A stretch of 64,000 nt of DNA from Basidiobolus meristosporus CBS 931.73 (taxonomy: Eukaryota > Basidiobolomycota > Basidiobolomycetes > Basidiobolales > Basidiobolaceae): the NCBI GenBank assembly GCA_002104905.1, contig MCFE01000407.1:16411-80410 (forward strand), written 5' to 3'. Below are positions 33,321 through 44,730 of this stretch, one piece after another. A model generated the notes under the pieces. That model worked only from the letters and a program-made list of their open reading frames with translations, ran no database searches and was not told the origin of the DNA. The translations under genes and the position numbers were made by a program. How positions within the stretch are numbered: the stretch's first letter is position 1; each line of letters starts with the position of its first letter.

Positions 33321-34150
33321 CTATAGATTTTCTGCTGTATCACTCTGTTTCCATGACTTTGGTGGGTGCTCAACAGCTTTGTGCAACTGTTCATTCAATG
33401 CAAGGATTTTTGGTGCTACTTTGTCTGCATGCCTCTTGTAATGAACTACATTTTCTCCAAGATGAATTCTGCTCTGATGCATCTGTGTGGGCATGCTTGT
33501 CTCTTACTGGCACACTCCTGGCAATCTAATGTCTCTTTTCCGCTTGTTTAGAGCTCTCTGCTGTAGTTGTGAAAGGCTCCAGAGAAAGCTGCTGGTCTTT
33601 ATCACTGCCAAGTCCGTCACTACCACTTTGACTGAGTGCCTCTTGAGTGGAACTATGCTTTTTCCTTGATAAATGTTGTGCTGCTGCCTCCATGTCTGCC
33701 TGTTATCACTTATTGGCGTTCTTCCAGCTACCTGACATCTTTTTGACACTTGTTGGCAGCTTTTGGCCCTGCTTGTGATGGGTACTTGAGGAAGCACCTG
33801 GTTTTTAGCCATTGAACCCTTGTTCTTCTACCTTTGATAGTTTTGGCTACTCTTAAGATACTTTCTTAGCATACCAATGCCAGCCCAAAATCAGTTTGCC
33901 CATTTAAATCCAGGATAGTGCTCATGGAGCAGGTCAAGTGCATTCTACTTGGCCTTGAGTTGCTGATGGTCCCATGGTGTGCTGGCTGAAAGGTGATGGC
34001 ATGCTAGACTTCTGATGACCTCTTGAATACAAGCCCACTCTTCATTATTGCACTCAATGGCTTCACAGATCTTCAGTACCTTTTGATTTTTAAGCTTTGT
34101 ATAAATACCAAATTGTCTTCCTCCCATGCTGTGATAGGTTTTTCTGTGGG
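33321..34150 (-). pseudogene. accessory gene of the Tnp2 element, copy 1
   Basis: Minus-strand pieces: NNEEWACIQEVIRSLACHHL (from about 34080), ALDLLHEHYPG, IGMLRKYLKS, then a long Gln/Ser/Lys-rich tail with MAKNQVLPQVPITSRAK. The same order is found at 45883-44731. The C-terminal block with LHKAVEHPPKSWKQSDTAE is at about 33330-33380. No known catalytic domain. Frameshifts and stops make it non-functional. Confidence 0.5.
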
Positions 34151-34156
34151 CTTTAT

Positions 34157-34520
34157 CTCTATGAAAAGTTACTATTATGATCCTGTCAAAAGGCTGTCAC
34201 AGATTCTAACTCCTGTGACTAAGAGGTAATGATTCCATCAGGACACTGTGCAAAAATTGTCAAAAAAAATTGCATTCCATACAACATAAATTTGGCCATA
34301 ATACATCATCATGACAATACAAAGGTGTCTTTCATATGGTTGTCTGCTAATTTTCTCACTTTCTGATCACAGACACTCTACCACCTTCTACATTTGTGTG
34401 CATTGATTGACTATTGCCTCTTTTTCACACTCCTTACTTCTTAACTCAACATTTTCTCTTATTTTTGCTCAAACAAATTGATTTACTTCTGTTAAAACTT
34501 CAGTTGTGCCACAATTGCCA
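34157..34520 (+). repeat. M3 repeat, near-complete copy
   Basis: About 364 bp, beginning CTCTATGAAAAGT and ending in a GTTGTGCCACAATTG-like palindromic stretch. It interrupts accessory-gene DNA of the Tnp2 element. Confidence 0.6.
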
Positions 34521-34695
34521 ATCCTATTGACCTATACATGTCCCTATACCCTACACTAATATCAAGCATAACCCTACACTCAACATGTAGCTTCATTAAA
34601 ATCCACCACTTAGGTAGTATTTCTGTGGTAACACTCTGTTTGCAAGACTTTGGTAGGAACCCAACAGCTTTATGCCACTGCTCCTTCACTGGTTC
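34521..34695 (-). pseudogene. C-terminal piece of the accessory gene, copy 2 (continues at 44731)
   Basis: Minus strand reads EQWHKAVGFLPKSCKQSVTTE. The copia A insertion with GGTTC duplication separates it from the rest at 44731-45883. Removing the insertion and one GGTTC leaves one continuous frame. Confidence 0.6.
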
Positions 34696-35290
34696 TGTTG
34701 CAATTTAAGAAGTGATTAGGGTACAACAGACTTATCAAGAAATAGTGGTAAGAGCTGAACTGTTGTTAATTCATGAAGATGATCAGTATTTATACCTTTG
34801 TGGAAGTACTACAGCTGTAACACTAAGTGTGGAGGGTTTCTCAACATTCAGGAGCACTCTGTAAATGTTTCAGGGTTAGTACATGATGATTGGTAAAAAG
34901 TGTTAATCTAATCTTAACTATGGGAAATAATCATAGGATCATAGATCTGAAGAAACTGGCTAAATTAGGGCTGTAAAATGTTTCCAAAACAATTACTTAC
35001 CAGAAATATTTCTTGCAAAAAGAATACCAAAAATATTTAAGTGGCAAGTTGTTACATATGTCTGCTTGCAAATATTATCCAAACATATCAATACTAATAC
35101 AACATATCCCGCCTTTGTTTTTGTCAATGAAGTCCAACGCTCAAGGCTGATGATTTAAGTTTTATCTTAGGGCATCAAGGTAACAAGTTATATGTTGGGG
35201 AAAGCTTGGATACTAAAGAGAAAGGTCATGTACAATTACTAAAAAGACTTATAGCTGCTGAATGATACCAAATAGTCCAATATGTCAACA
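34696..35290 (-). repeat. 3' LTR of antisense copia A, with inserted segment
   Basis: Starts TGTTGCAATTTAAG and ends ATATGTCAACA on the plus strand. Apart from the segment 34998-35231 it is colinear with the other copia A LTRs. Confidence 0.8.
34989..35240. repeat. 234-bp insertion between 9-bp direct repeats
   Basis: ACAATTACT occurs at 34989-34997 and 35232-35240, flanking 234 bp (34998-35231) absent from the other copia A LTRs. The segment is less CpG-poor than its surroundings (CCCGCC, CAACGC). I see no clear inverted terminal repeats. A 9-bp duplication would fit a Mutator-like element, but the class is not established. Confidence 0.45.
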
Positions 35291-35719
35291 CTCTTCCTCA
35301 ACTAAGTAATTTCTAGATCCTAGCTCCTCTCTGAGATACTCAAATTGTGGTCTAACTAGTGATTTTGCCAATATATCTGCCACCATTTTGTCAGTTGGAC
35401 AGTAAACTAACTCTACTAAGTTATTCTCTAAAGCTTCCCTTGCACAGTGGCGTTTTATATCTATGTGCTTAGTTCTGGCATTATTGGTAGGATTCCTAGC
35501 TAATGAATTTCAATCTTGATTATCTTTGTGAATATGTGTTGGTGCATCTTTGCTGAAACCCAAGACTTTGAATATTTCCATAGCCATATGGCCGCTTTAG
35601 TGGCTTGGCATGCAGCCATATATTCAGCTTCAGTTATGGAGAGGGCCACAGTTGCATGTTACTTGCAACTCCAAATAATAGCCGCACCGGCATAAAGAAA
35701 TACATACTCAGTGATAGAG
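35291..35719 (-). pseudogene. copia A RNase H C-terminus, antisense
   Basis: Reverse complement of 29450-29816 with differences; it encodes the end of pol next to the 3' LTR. It stops at the gypsy insertion and resumes at 40662. Confidence 0.75.
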
Positions 35720-36087
35720 TGTTATGATCTGCCGCTTGAATGTTTAAGTTAGATCAGTTTTTAGTCAAATCAATTAGTATATGTTTAGGTTATCAGTATA
35801 TCAGTATTATCTATGAAATCAGTAGCATTAGTCAGCAAATGAATCAGCAGATCCTTATCAGACAGAAAAAGATATATTAAGTAGGATCTTATTGGGTGAT
35901 GATGATGCAATCAAATGAGTCATCAGCCACAACCTACATTAGGAAATACAATTAGTCAGCAATTGATCTGGCAAAATGTATATAAGGAGCTGCTGGAACC
36001 TCAATAAAAATCAGTTCAAGTTTTAGTGAATACAATACTAGCTAAACTCCCTATTCCTCTACAACTCTTATACCAAGACTTGTAACA
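35720..36087 (+). repeat. 5' LTR of intact gypsy element
   Basis: 368 bp, identical to 40290-40657. It contains GTATATAAGG (TATA, 35978-35987) and AATAAA (36003-36008), giving a short R region near the 3' end. Confidence 0.95.
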
Positions 36088-36088
36088 T

Positions 36089-36106
36089 TGGTAGCAGCGA
36101 TAACCA
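36089..36106 (+). promoter_or_regulatory. primer-binding site of gypsy element
   Basis: TGGTAGCAGCGATAACC lies one base after the LTR. TGGTAGC matches the complement of a tRNA 3' end (GCTACCA), consistent with initiator tRNA-Met used in the ordinary 3'-end manner, unlike the copia elements here. Confidence 0.6.
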
Positions 36107-36145
36107 GAAACCTCCCTCCTGAAGAAAGAAGAAAACACCCTCAAG

Positions 36146-39100
36146 ATGTCGGACAATCAAGAATGGAAGAATGCCATGCAGCAAATCCTGGCCCAACAGC
36201 AACAGCTACTCCAGATCCTCAGCCAACAGCAACAAGGAATGACTACCATGGCTCAGAGCCAGCAAAGCCCTATCAAGAGCAACTTTAGTGTGAAGGTCAA
36301 CCGGTACCATGGCAGAGTCAATGAAAACCTGGGAACTTGGCTCTTTCAGATTGAAGAAGCTTTTAAAGCTAAAGGAATTGCTCCAGAGAGCAAGTTGCAT
36401 TATGCAGCTTCTTACCTGGCAGATGCAGCTTTACAGTGGTACCACAACAAGATCAGGTCAGCTACTATGATGGGATGCTCTACAATCTCTACCTGGGATG
36501 AGTTTGTGTCGGAAATTCAGGATGCTTTTGAACCTCCACACCAGCAGACACTACTAAGAAGGAAGTTAAAGACACTCAGACAGAAAGGAATGGTGCAAGA
36601 ATACATCTATGAGTACAGATGTCTACTTGGACAAATTGAAAGAATGGACCCCTTGGATCAAGTTGAATACTTTATTGATGGGTTGAAAGAAAGAACTCGC
36701 AAGGAAGTCAATTACCGAAGACCTCAGACTATTGAAGAAGCCATCAAGATTGCCATTGACTATGACTCAGCTATGTTTGGAGTTGGGAAGCCTACAGTGA
36801 CTAGTCAGAAAGGCTATAATCATTATGAAAGAAGACAATCAGAAGCAGTACCAATGGAAATAGACGCTATGCAGAAGAATCCCTCCTCAGAAGAATGCAA
36901 GAAGAGAGGACTTTGCTTTAATTGCCACCAGCAGGGACATATTGCAAAATACTGCCCTCAGAGAAGAAATGGACACCAGCCAACAAGAACCTTCAACCAT
37001 ATTGAATCCCATGAACACAATAATGAGGAAGATGAGCTTGAAGAAGACTCGGAACTCACCTTCCATATGACAGAAGAGTACTTGTCCCAAATGACTTCAA
37101 ACTCAGGGAAGTTATTGTACCTGAATGGAGCAATCAATGGAGTACCTGCCAAGATCATGATTGACTCAGGAGCATCGCATGAGTACATGTCAGAGCAATT
37201 TGCTTTGAAAGCTGGAATCAACTCGGAACCTACCAAATCAACTTCAGTCTCCACAGCAGATGGGAACTCCCACATAATCAACCGTATTACCCAGCCAGTA
37301 AGAATGAAGATCAATGACTATGAAGAAGACCTACAGGCTTATATATTTGGGAACTGCAAGTTTGACCTTGTACTTGGGAAAACCTGGCTATTTTGTCGTA
37401 ATCCATCAATCAACTGGAGAACCCATGCTACTCAGATCCAAAAAGACAACAAGACCTATGAGCTATTACCTGCCAGGCTGGATTTCAACTTGGTCAATTC
37501 CAGTGTGTGTGAGACAAGTGAACTTAGCAAGACCCAGTTCTGTAGAGCACTTAGAAAAGGTACCCAGATGTTCCTCATGGCGGTATTACAGGAGGATTCC
37601 TCTATCCCAGCACCCCAGCAGGTCCAGACTCTCTTGAAGAAATATTCAGACGTGTTTCCAGATGAGCTTGTAAGCCTACCACCAGTCAGAGACGTGGATC
37701 ATGCCATTGACACAGGAGATAGCCCTCCAGTGAGCAAGACACCTTACAGAATGAGTCCATTGGAATTGGAGGAAATGAAGAAACAAATTGATCAGCTATT
37801 GGAGCAAGGATACATCAGGCCCAGCAAGTCACCTTGGGGAGCACCAGTGCTTTTTGTGAAAAAGAAGGATGGAACACTTAGGATGTGCATTGACTACAGA
37901 GCCCTGAACTCAGTTACCGTCAAGAATAAGTACCCCATACCTCGGATTGATGAGCTTTTGGACCAACTTAATGGAGCCACTATTTTCAGCAAGATCGACC
38001 TCATGTCAGGATACAACCAGATTAGGGTGAAACCAGAAGATATCCCTAAGACAGCATTCAGGACCAGATATGGACATTACGAGTACTTAGTCATGAGTTT
38101 TGGCCTCACTAATGCCCCTGCAACATTCATGACGCTGATGCAGACTGTCTTTCAGGAGTACTTAGACAAGTTTGTGATAATCTACCTGGATGACATATTG
38201 ATATACAGCAAGACAGAAAAGGATCACATGGTGCACATTGAAAAGGTCTTGAAGAAACTAAGAGAGAACAAGCTATACGGCAAGCTAGCCAAGTGTGAAT
38301 TCTTCAAGGAACACGTAGAATATCTGGGACACATAGTGACTAGCACAGGAGTAACCTTAGACCCCAAGAAGGTGGAAGTAATCAAGAATTTGAAGCAGCC
38401 CCATAGCATATCAGAACTCAGATCCTTCCTTGGAATGGTTTCCTATTATCGGAGATTTGTCAAGTCATTTGCAAGTATTGCAGCCCCTTTAACTGATATC
38501 CTCAAGAAAGAGAATACCTACAAGTGGGACATAGCTTGTGAGACTGCCTTCCAGACGCTAAAGAATGAACTTGCTAAGTTACCAAGCTTAAGAATACCAG
38601 ACTTCAGAAAAGAGTTCACTCTATGCACAGATGCTTCAGATTATGCAATTGGTGGAGTGCTGAGCCAAGAACACGAGGGAAAGGACTACCCTGTTGCCTT
38701 TGAATCCAAGAAACTGAACTCAGCAGAACAAAACTATCCAGTCCATGAGAAGGAGATGCTTGCTATAATACACTGTTTGAAGACATGGAGATGCTATATT
38801 GAAGGAGTCAAATGCACTGTGAAGACTGATCATGCCTCCCTCAAGTATATATTTACTCAGAAGGTACTCTCTAGAAGAATGACAAGATGGAGTGAATACA
38901 TTCAGCAATTTGACCTGGAGATTGTCTACTGCCCTGGAAAAAACAACACGGTTGCTGATGCCTTATCAAGATTAGATCAAGTTGCACAACTCAACTTGGT
39001 GCATGAATCAGATTGGCCTAGCCTATTACCAAAGTACTTGGAGGACCAAGCCATTCCTAATGAGGTGGATGAAGATATCAAGAAGATAATCCGGGATGAA

Positions 39101-40279
39101 GCCAGCAAATTTGTTGTACAGGATGAAACACTCTACCGAATTGTTGATGGAAGCCCTATTGCCTATTGTCCTTATGTTGCTCGCCTGGATTTAATACATA
39201 AGCTACACAATGGATATGGACATCTTGGGATTGAAGGAACCTATAGCCTTGTAAAAGCCAGAGCATGGTGGCCCAGAATGAAACAAGACATTGAGAAGCT
39301 AGTAAAAACATGCCCAAACTGCCAAATCAATCAAGGCCAGCCACAAAGAATTGCCGAACTCTTCCCTTTGGAGCCTGTAAGACCATTTGAGAGATGGGGA
39401 ATTGACTTTATTGGAAGACTGCCAACTACCAGGAAATGTAACCGTTGGATCCTAGTAGCTATTGACCATGCCACTAAATGGCCAGTTGCTAAAGCCGTAC
39501 CAATAGCCAGTGAACAAGAAGTTGCAAGTTTCATTTACCATGAGATCCTGATGAAGTTTGGATGCCCTGTGGAGATCTTATCCGATAGAGGTGCAAACTT
39601 TATGGCAAAGACATTAGAGGCTTACCTGGAAATGCAGCAGATCAGACACTTGAAAACCTCGGCATATCACCCCAGAACTAATGGAGTCACTGAGCGGTTT
39701 AATGGATTATTTGGAAAAATGCTGACTAAGTATGCAAATGGAGTTGTCAGTAGATGGGATGAGTATATAGACCAAGCACTCTTTGCATGCAGAGTCAGAG
39801 TACACAACACCACCCAGCAATCACCATTTTACTTAGTTTATGGATGTGAACCTAGGATTCCAGGAGATCTCACACAACCCAAGCTTACAGATGCCTTAGA
39901 AGATGAACTTAGTCAGCCAAGTAGACACCAGCAACTGGAACAAAGACGTCAAGAGGCACAGACCAAAGTATCTCAAAGTGCAGAAAAGATGAAGCAGAGA
40001 TTTGATAAGACTATAGCACCAGAAGCATTGACAGTTGGGAACTTTGTATTGCTAAGAAACAACACTCGGAAGAAGTTTGAGCCACAATGGACAGGACCAT
40101 TCAAGATCATCAGAGAATGTCCATTTGCAACTTACCAACTGGTGGACAAGCAAGGTAATATCCGGGAAGACTTAGTGCATAGGGACAGACTCAAGCTTGC
40201 AAGACTTGCTGATAATACTGAACCATCAAGATATTGGTATCACAAGAAAAGAGATTCAGGAGAACTCTCTCAACTTTAG
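36146..40279 (+). CDS. Ty3/gypsy Gag-Pol polyprotein
   Basis: 1377 residues in one frame, with no frameshift between gag and pol. Order: Gln-rich N-terminus; retrotransposon Gag domain (about 45-210); CCHC knuckle [14 protein letters not shown] (about 256-269); aspartic protease with DSGAS at 339-343; RT with YLDD at 680-683; RNase H with catalytic Asp near 829 ([11 protein letters not shown]); integrase zinc region with H/H and CPNC (about 1020-1060); integrase core D1087, D1147, E1183 (35 residues between the last two); GPF/Y-type C-terminus (WTGPFKII). No chromodomain is seen. All catalytic motifs are intact. It makes particles, copies the RNA and integrates cDNA. The ATG at 36146 is the first after the primer-binding site that opens the long frame. 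Confidence 0.96.
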   Translation: MSDNQEWKNAMQQILAQQQQLLQILSQQQQGMTTMAQSQQSPIKSNFSVKVNRYHGRVNENLGTWLFQIEEAFKAKGIAPESKLHYAASYLADAALQWYHNKIRSATMMGCSTISTWDEFVSEIQDAFEPPHQQTLLRRKLKTLRQKGMVQEYIYEYRCLLGQIERMDPLDQVEYFIDGLKERTRKEVNYRRPQTIEEAIKIAIDYDSAMFGVGKPTVTSQKGYNHYERRQSEAVPMEIDAMQKNPSSEECKKRGLCFNCHQQGHIAKYCPQRRNGHQPTRTFNHIESHEHNNEEDELEEDSELTFHMTEEYLSQMTSNSGKLLYLNGAINGVPAKIMIDSGASHEYMSEQFALKAGINSEPTKSTSVSTADGNSHIINRITQPVRMKINDYEEDLQAYIFGNCKFDLVLGKTWLFCRNPSINWRTHATQIQKDNKTYELLPARLDFNLVNSSVCETSELSKTQFCRALRKGTQMFLMAVLQEDSSIPAPQQVQTLLKKYSDVFPDELVSLPPVRDVDHAIDTGDSPPVSKTPYRMSPLELEEMKKQIDQLLEQGYIRPSKSPWGAPVLFVKKKDGTLRMCIDYRALNSVTVKNKYPIPRIDELLDQLNGATIFSKIDLMSGYNQIRVKPEDIPKTAFRTRYGHYEYLVMSFGLTNAPATFMTLMQTVFQEYLDKFVIIYLDDILIYSKTEKDHMVHIEKVLKKLRENKLYGKLAKCEFFKEHVEYLGHIVTSTGVTLDPKKVEVIKNLKQPHSISELRSFLGMVSYYRRFVKSFASIAAPLTDILKKENTYKWDIACETAFQTLKNELAKLPSLRIPDFRKEFTLCTDASDYAIGGVLSQEHEGKDYPVAFESKKLNSAEQNYPVHEKEMLAIIHCLKTWRCYIEGVKCTVKTDHASLKYIFTQKVLSRRMTRWSEYIQQFDLEIVYCPGKNNTVADALSRLDQVAQLNLVHESDWPSLLPKYLEDQAIPNEVDEDIKKIIRDEASKFVVQDETLYRIVDGSPIAYCPYVARLDLIHKLHNGYGHLGIEGTYSLVKARAWWPRMKQDIEKLVKTCPNCQINQGQPQRIAELFPLEPVRPFERWGIDFIGRLPTTRKCNRWILVAIDHATKWPVAKAVPIASEQEVASFIYHEILMKFGCPVEILSDRGANFMAKTLEAYLEMQQIRHLKTSAYHPRTNGVTERFNGLFGKMLTKYANGVVSRWDEYIDQALFACRVRVHNTTQQSPFYLVYGCEPRIPGDLTQPKLTDALEDELSQPSRHQQLEQRRQEAQTKVSQSAEKMKQRFDKTIAPEALTVGNFVLLRNNTRKKFEPQWTGPFKIIRECPFATYQLVDKQGNIREDLVHRDRLKLARLADNTEPSRYWYHKKRDSGELSQL

Positions 40280-40280
40280 T

Positions 40281-40289
40281 AGGGGAGAA
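40281..40289 (+). promoter_or_regulatory. polypurine tract of gypsy element
   Basis: AGGGGAGAA immediately precedes the 3' LTR and follows the stop codon; primer for plus-strand cDNA. Confidence 0.85.
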
Positions 40290-40657
40290 TGTTATGATCT
40301 GCCGCTTGAATGTTTAAGTTAGATCAGTTTTTAGTCAAATCAATTAGTATATGTTTAGGTTATCAGTATATCAGTATTATCTATGAAATCAGTAGCATTA
40401 GTCAGCAAATGAATCAGCAGATCCTTATCAGACAGAAAAAGATATATTAAGTAGGATCTTATTGGGTGATGATGATGCAATCAAATGAGTCATCAGCCAC
40501 AACCTACATTAGGAAATACAATTAGTCAGCAATTGATCTGGCAAAATGTATATAAGGAGCTGCTGGAACCTCAATAAAAATCAGTTCAAGTTTTAGTGAA
40601 TACAATACTAGCTAAACTCCCTATTCCTCTACAACTCTTATACCAAGACTTGTAACA
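40290..40657 (+). repeat. 3' LTR of intact gypsy element
   Basis: 368 bp, identical to the 5' LTR. Confidence 0.95.
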
Positions 40658-40661
40658 AGAG

Positions 40662-43400
40662 CATCTGTTAGTCAGATTCCTACCCCAATCTAAACCACTA
40701 TTGCCTTCAAATTGTTACCTATTGGCCACTCCAAAGTATTCCAGTACCCTACTTATGATACCTTGTAGATATCTCAAAATCCACTTAACTACTGTAATTT
40801 GATCTGATCCATCATTCTGCATGAATTGGCTTACTATTCTAACTACCACTGTAATATCTGGACATGCAGACACCATCAAGAACATCTAGCTACTAACTAT
40901 TGATTGATAGGCACAGTTTTGGTCCATATTTGTGCCATTTCACCTGAAACTGGCTGCAATTTGCTCAGTTTTAGATTATTATCCATAGGGGTAGCTGCAG
41001 GTTTGCAATTTTTCATTTTGAAGCATTTAAAATGACTTACATGTACTTGTACTGATTCAGCACAATTTTCTGCACAGGTATATTATTTTTTACTTCAATT
41101 CCAAGAAAACAGTTCAATTCTCCAAGATCTTTCAACTCAAACTTGCAGAAGAGATCTGATTTTGTTAGTTTGAGTCTCTTCCCTGGATCTGGAAATAGCC
41201 TTGAGCCACTAATTGAGTCTTGTACCTATCAATGATAAAATTTGAGGTTATCTTGATCTAGTATACCCATCTACATACTATTGGCTTTCTCCCATTTGGT
41301 AAATCTACCAGTTCCCACATTTTTGCGTTGATCAGTGATTGGTACTTCTCTTGCATGGTTTATTGCCACATAATAGCATTTAAACTCCGCATTGCCTGTT
41401 CCTGATTCTGAGATTAGGCACATAAGGCAAGATAAGCTTCTTCACAATCATTGGATGTCTGTCACCAGGATCCAGGGGAATTTCTCGTTCTGGTGGATTT
41501 TCTAACTGGGATAATGTTCTCTGATCTGAATCTGGTGGAAATATCTTCCATATCTAGCTGAATTTGGTACCTATCTTCTTCATTAGTGCTGATTGCATCA
41601 TCAAGCAGCTGGCCAATGATTTCAGTGGCTTTCTGATCTGAATTCTCCTTAAATACAACATCCATGCTCTTGATCAGCTTCTGAATTTTGCCATCATACA
41701 CTCTATACTCTTTTGTATCAGCACAACACCCAAGAAGGATCTCTTTTCTACTCTTAAGTTTTGGCTTTGAGCATTTTTGGTCAGGGATGTGATAAAAGAC
41801 ATCACTGCCAAAGATCTTGAGGTGCTAGAGGTCTGTTTTTTTGCCTGTATATGCTTCAAAGAATGTAGAATTATCTAGTGATGCTGTTTGGCATCTATTC
41901 TTGATATGTACTGCAATAGTAACAAACTCAACCCAAAAACTTGTAGTACCTTTCCTTAACGTGTATCATGGATCTTCCCATCTCTACTTTTGCACTATAT
42001 TCACATTTGGCTACTCAATTTTGCTGTGGAGTATGTGGAACAGTGGTCTGCTAAAGTATACCAGTAGATGAGCAATACTTTGCAAACCTCTTTGAGCAGT
42101 ATTCCCCTCCATTTTCACTTCAAAGTACCTTCAATTTACACCAAGTTTGTGTTTCTACCATGTTCTTGAAGTGTTTCAGCATCTCTAAATCCTCATCCTT
42201 TGTTTTGAGGAATTACACCTTTGTATGTCTTGTCTTGTCATGAGTAAACATCATAAAGTATCTCTTGGCTCCAAAGGATAGTATTCTCATGGGCCCACAT
42301 GGAACTGAGTGTACAATAGCCAATAATTTGGTGGTGCTAATGCCTACTGAGCTCCTGAAGTGTTGCCTAGTCTGCTTGCAATATGAACATCCCCTATATA
42401 CACTCAATTTGATTGGAATTGAGTAGTTGAGGCCAAAAATAAGCTGACTTCTCACCAATTGGTCCATTTTCTGTTCCCCTATGTAAGCTAGCCTCCTATG
42501 CCACATCACCCAGCTAATTTCATCAGTTTCAGCAATGTTGGCATACTCAGTAACAGTGATCTTGCATTGTAACATGTCTGTATTGTGATTGCTGATTTCT
42601 AAGGCTAATTTTTGTCAATTTTTACTCATTATTGAGCAGCTGAGCATATTAAAACAAATATCAGTCCCTGGGCAGTTGCTTTACTGACTGAGAGTAGGTT
42701 CTTAGCTATTGCAGGTACATGGAGTATGTCAGTCAATTTTTCTGTTGTAGCCCATGAGATATCACTCACATTTAGTAGTAAAGACCCACTGATGGTAGCA
42801 TCCAGTGCAGAGTTGTCTTGCAGATAAGCCTTTCTTACAGGAATAGTCTTTGAGATGCTGACTCACTCCTTTATACCACAAATATGCGGTGATACTCAAG
42901 ATTCAATATACCATTCATTACTTTTGTTACTTGCACTCTCTTGTACAGTTACAAATAACTGTTCATCAGTAGTTGTATGGTTTGCCTGCTCCAGTTTCTG
43001 TTTTTTGTCTGCTTACTTCTTCTTGCATTCTCTTGCCCAGTGTTCTGGCTTCTTACAATAGTTACAGCATCCTGGTTTGCTTTGGTTTTGTGGCTTTCCA
43101 TTTTTTTTGGTGTGCCTTCCTGAGCTGAATAAAGTATTGACTTCAATTTACTCTGCTTGATTATAATATCTGAGTTCTTCATGGGGAAGTCTCCCTTTAA
43201 CCTAGTCTAAAGTCAAATTGTCTTCTCTGCTCTCTAAAGAAAGTATGAGTGGCTCATACTTGTCTGGTAGGCTGCAAAGTAAACAGAGTATTATTTCTTC
43301 ATCATCTACACCAATATTAATACTGTAAAGTCCTTCTGCAAGTGTCTCTATTCTGGTAATGAGTTTTAGCATGTCATCATCTGGCTTTTTCCTCATGCTG
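40662..43400 (-). pseudogene. copia A pol and gag, antisense, decayed
   Basis: Right to left: gag (43200-43477 frame, TLAEGLYSINIGVDDEEIILC), zinc-knuckle remnant (about 43050), protease area (42880), GAG-pre-integrase MWHRRLAYIGEQKMDQLVRS (about 42500), integrase, connecting region (41462-41701) and RNase H (40662-40860). RT is largely missing. Near-identical to parts of the forward element at 26000-28200, with independent stops. Confidence 0.75.
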
Positions 43401-43403
43401 AAT

Positions 43404-44136
43404 AGACTTGTTCCGTTGGATAGTGCCACATTGAGCCATGAGTGCCAAATGATGCCATAGTGTGCCAGAGAGGTCAAGTGAGCCTATACTTGGCCACAGA
43501 GTGTGAAACATAGCTCTGCATCTTCATGTAAAGCAGCCCCTGTGTTTCACCCATTGCGCAGGAGAAAATACATTTTTTGACCTTTTTTTGTGGATCAATG
43601 TAGCTCAGGATGTGTAAGAGCACAGGAGAACTGAAGATATGCATCTGGTACTCAATACCCATGGCACTGTGAATCTAGCTCCTGTAGCTTGTATCATGTC
43701 ACAAAAATGAATGGCATTATTTTGGTCCACTGGTACTATCTGGCACTATAAGTGCTTTGTATAGATCTTACTTTAGGGCTAATATTTAAATATAGTGCCT
43801 GATAGTACCAGTGGACCAAGAGAGTGCCATTCATTTTTGTGACATGATACAAGCTACAGGAGCTAGATTCAGAGTGCCATGGGTATTGAGTACCACATGC
43901 ATATCTTCAATCTGCTTGTGCTCTAATACATCCTGCACAACATTGATCCAAAAGAAAGGTCAAAAAATGGATTTTCTCCAACACAATGGGTGAAACACAG
44001 GGGCTGCTTTGCATGAAGATGCAGAGCTATGTTTCACACACTGTGGCCAGGTAAAGGCTCAATTGGCCTCTCTGGCACACTATGGCATCATTTGGCACTC
44101 ATGGCTCAATGTGGCACTATTCAACGGAACAAGTCT
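43404..44136. mobile_element. 733-bp hairpin (foldback) element, copy 1
   Basis: Two long inverted arms, 43404-43750 (347 bp) and 43791-44136 (346 bp), surround a 40-bp spacer. Termini AGACTTGTTC and GAACAAGTCT. 3-bp target duplication AAT at 43401-43403 and 44137-44139. It sits in copia A gag. Outer arms carry several TGGCAC subterminal motifs, and each arm also holds a smaller hairpin (GTGAAACATAG / CTGTGTTTCAC). Short ORFs appear in both arms only because of symmetry. No transposase. Confidence 0.9.
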
Positions 44137-44139
44137 AAT

Positions 44140-44510
44140 AACTTTTGCTTTAACTAAAGCTTGCTTGGCACTGACTTTGCTCTGAATATTTTCTCTGAGG
44201 ATTCCCATTATGCTTTGACAGTATTTGAAGTATGATTTGTCCAATGAAGGAATTTTGCACATTGCTACATAGAGCATTGAATGCCTTTCTCTCCTTCTCT
44301 TAAGACATTTACACTTCTACTGCTGTTCCTCTGGGTTCAACTTCTTTTTCTGTCACTACATTTTTAAAGCTTTTTTTTCCTCAAGGTGGATCTGCATCTT
44401 GATTCTCCAAAGTCTGTAGTACTTCTCATCAAATCTCTCCATTACAGGGAAGATATTTGTATTGCTCTGTCTTCTGGCGGAAGTCATCTTTAGAATAGAT
44501 TAAAGCAATT
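44140..44510 (-). pseudogene. copia A gag N-terminal part, antisense
   Basis: Completes gag between the hairpin element and the primer-binding site. On the minus strand an ATG at about 44487 begins MTSARRQSN, in frame with RFDEKYYRLWRIKMQ. This is the likely native gag start of family A. Confidence 0.65.
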
Positions 44511-44523
44511 GGGGCTCATAACT
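44511..44523 (-). promoter_or_regulatory. primer-binding site of antisense copia A
   Basis: Minus-strand GTTATGAGCCCC abuts the 5' LTR. Same anticodon-arm complementarity as in the other copia copies. The ATG within it opens only a short frame that stops before the gag ATG. Confidence 0.7.
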
Positions 44524-44730
44524 TGTTGCAATTTAAGAAGTGATTTGCTTATAATGAGCTTATAGCTGTTAATTTGATCTTGACTATGGGGGAGTAATCA
44601 TAGGATTCTAAATCTGAAGAAACTAGCAAAGTTGGGGCTGTAAAATGGCCTAACAGTCACTAGGACTAGTCTAGAATTGTCAAGTAAGTCTTAGCTGCTG
44701 AATGATACCAAATAGTGCAATATTTTAACA
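44524..44730 (-). repeat. 5' LTR of antisense copia A, internally deleted
   Basis: 207 bp retaining both ends (TGTTGCAATTT on plus, ATTTTAACA at the other end) but lacking about 160 bp of the middle, including the TATA region. Confidence 0.8.

Larger units (their letters stand above)
35720..40657 (+). mobile_element. intact Ty3/gypsy LTR retrotransposon
   Basis: 4938 bp. LTRs 35720-36087 and 40290-40657 are 368 bp each and identical base for base as far as I can read. Both have TGTTA...TAACA ends. 4-bp target duplication AGAG at 35716-35719 and 40658-40661. Primer-binding site after the 5' LTR, purine tract before the 3' LTR, and one uninterrupted gag-pol ORF. It lies inside antisense copia A RNase H. 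Identical LTRs and full coding capacity indicate very recent insertion and possible current activity. Confidence 0.97.
34696..44730 (-). mobile_element. copia family A element, antisense, with nested insertions
   Basis: Flanked by perfect GGTTC repeats at 34691-34695 and 44731-44735. The 3' LTR is 34696-35290 (enlarged by a 243-bp insertion including its repeat); the 5' LTR is 44524-44730 (shortened by internal deletion). Primer-binding site at 44511-44523. Internal copia A sequence runs right to left: gag 44500-42950, protease about 42880, integrase 42580-41900, pre-RT 41700-41330, RT/RNase H to 35291. Much of RT is deleted near 41100-41330. Later insertions are the gypsy element at 35720-40657 and a hairpin element at 43404-44136. 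Confidence 0.92.

Noticed and set aside
34696-35290. 595-bp LTR as a separate LTR family
   Set aside because: Removing the 243-bp insertion and repeat leaves a normal copia A LTR.
35720-40657. Identical LTRs as an assembly artefact
   Set aside because: A 4-bp target duplication and continuous copia sequence on both sides support a true insertion, although collapsed assembly of LTRs cannot be fully excluded from one sequence.
43811-43993. 60-68 codon ORFs (MDQ(E/D)SAIHFCDMIQATGARF type) in hairpin elements
   Set aside because: They occur on arms of both copies because the arms are inverted repeats; they cross no conserved start or end and show no domain.
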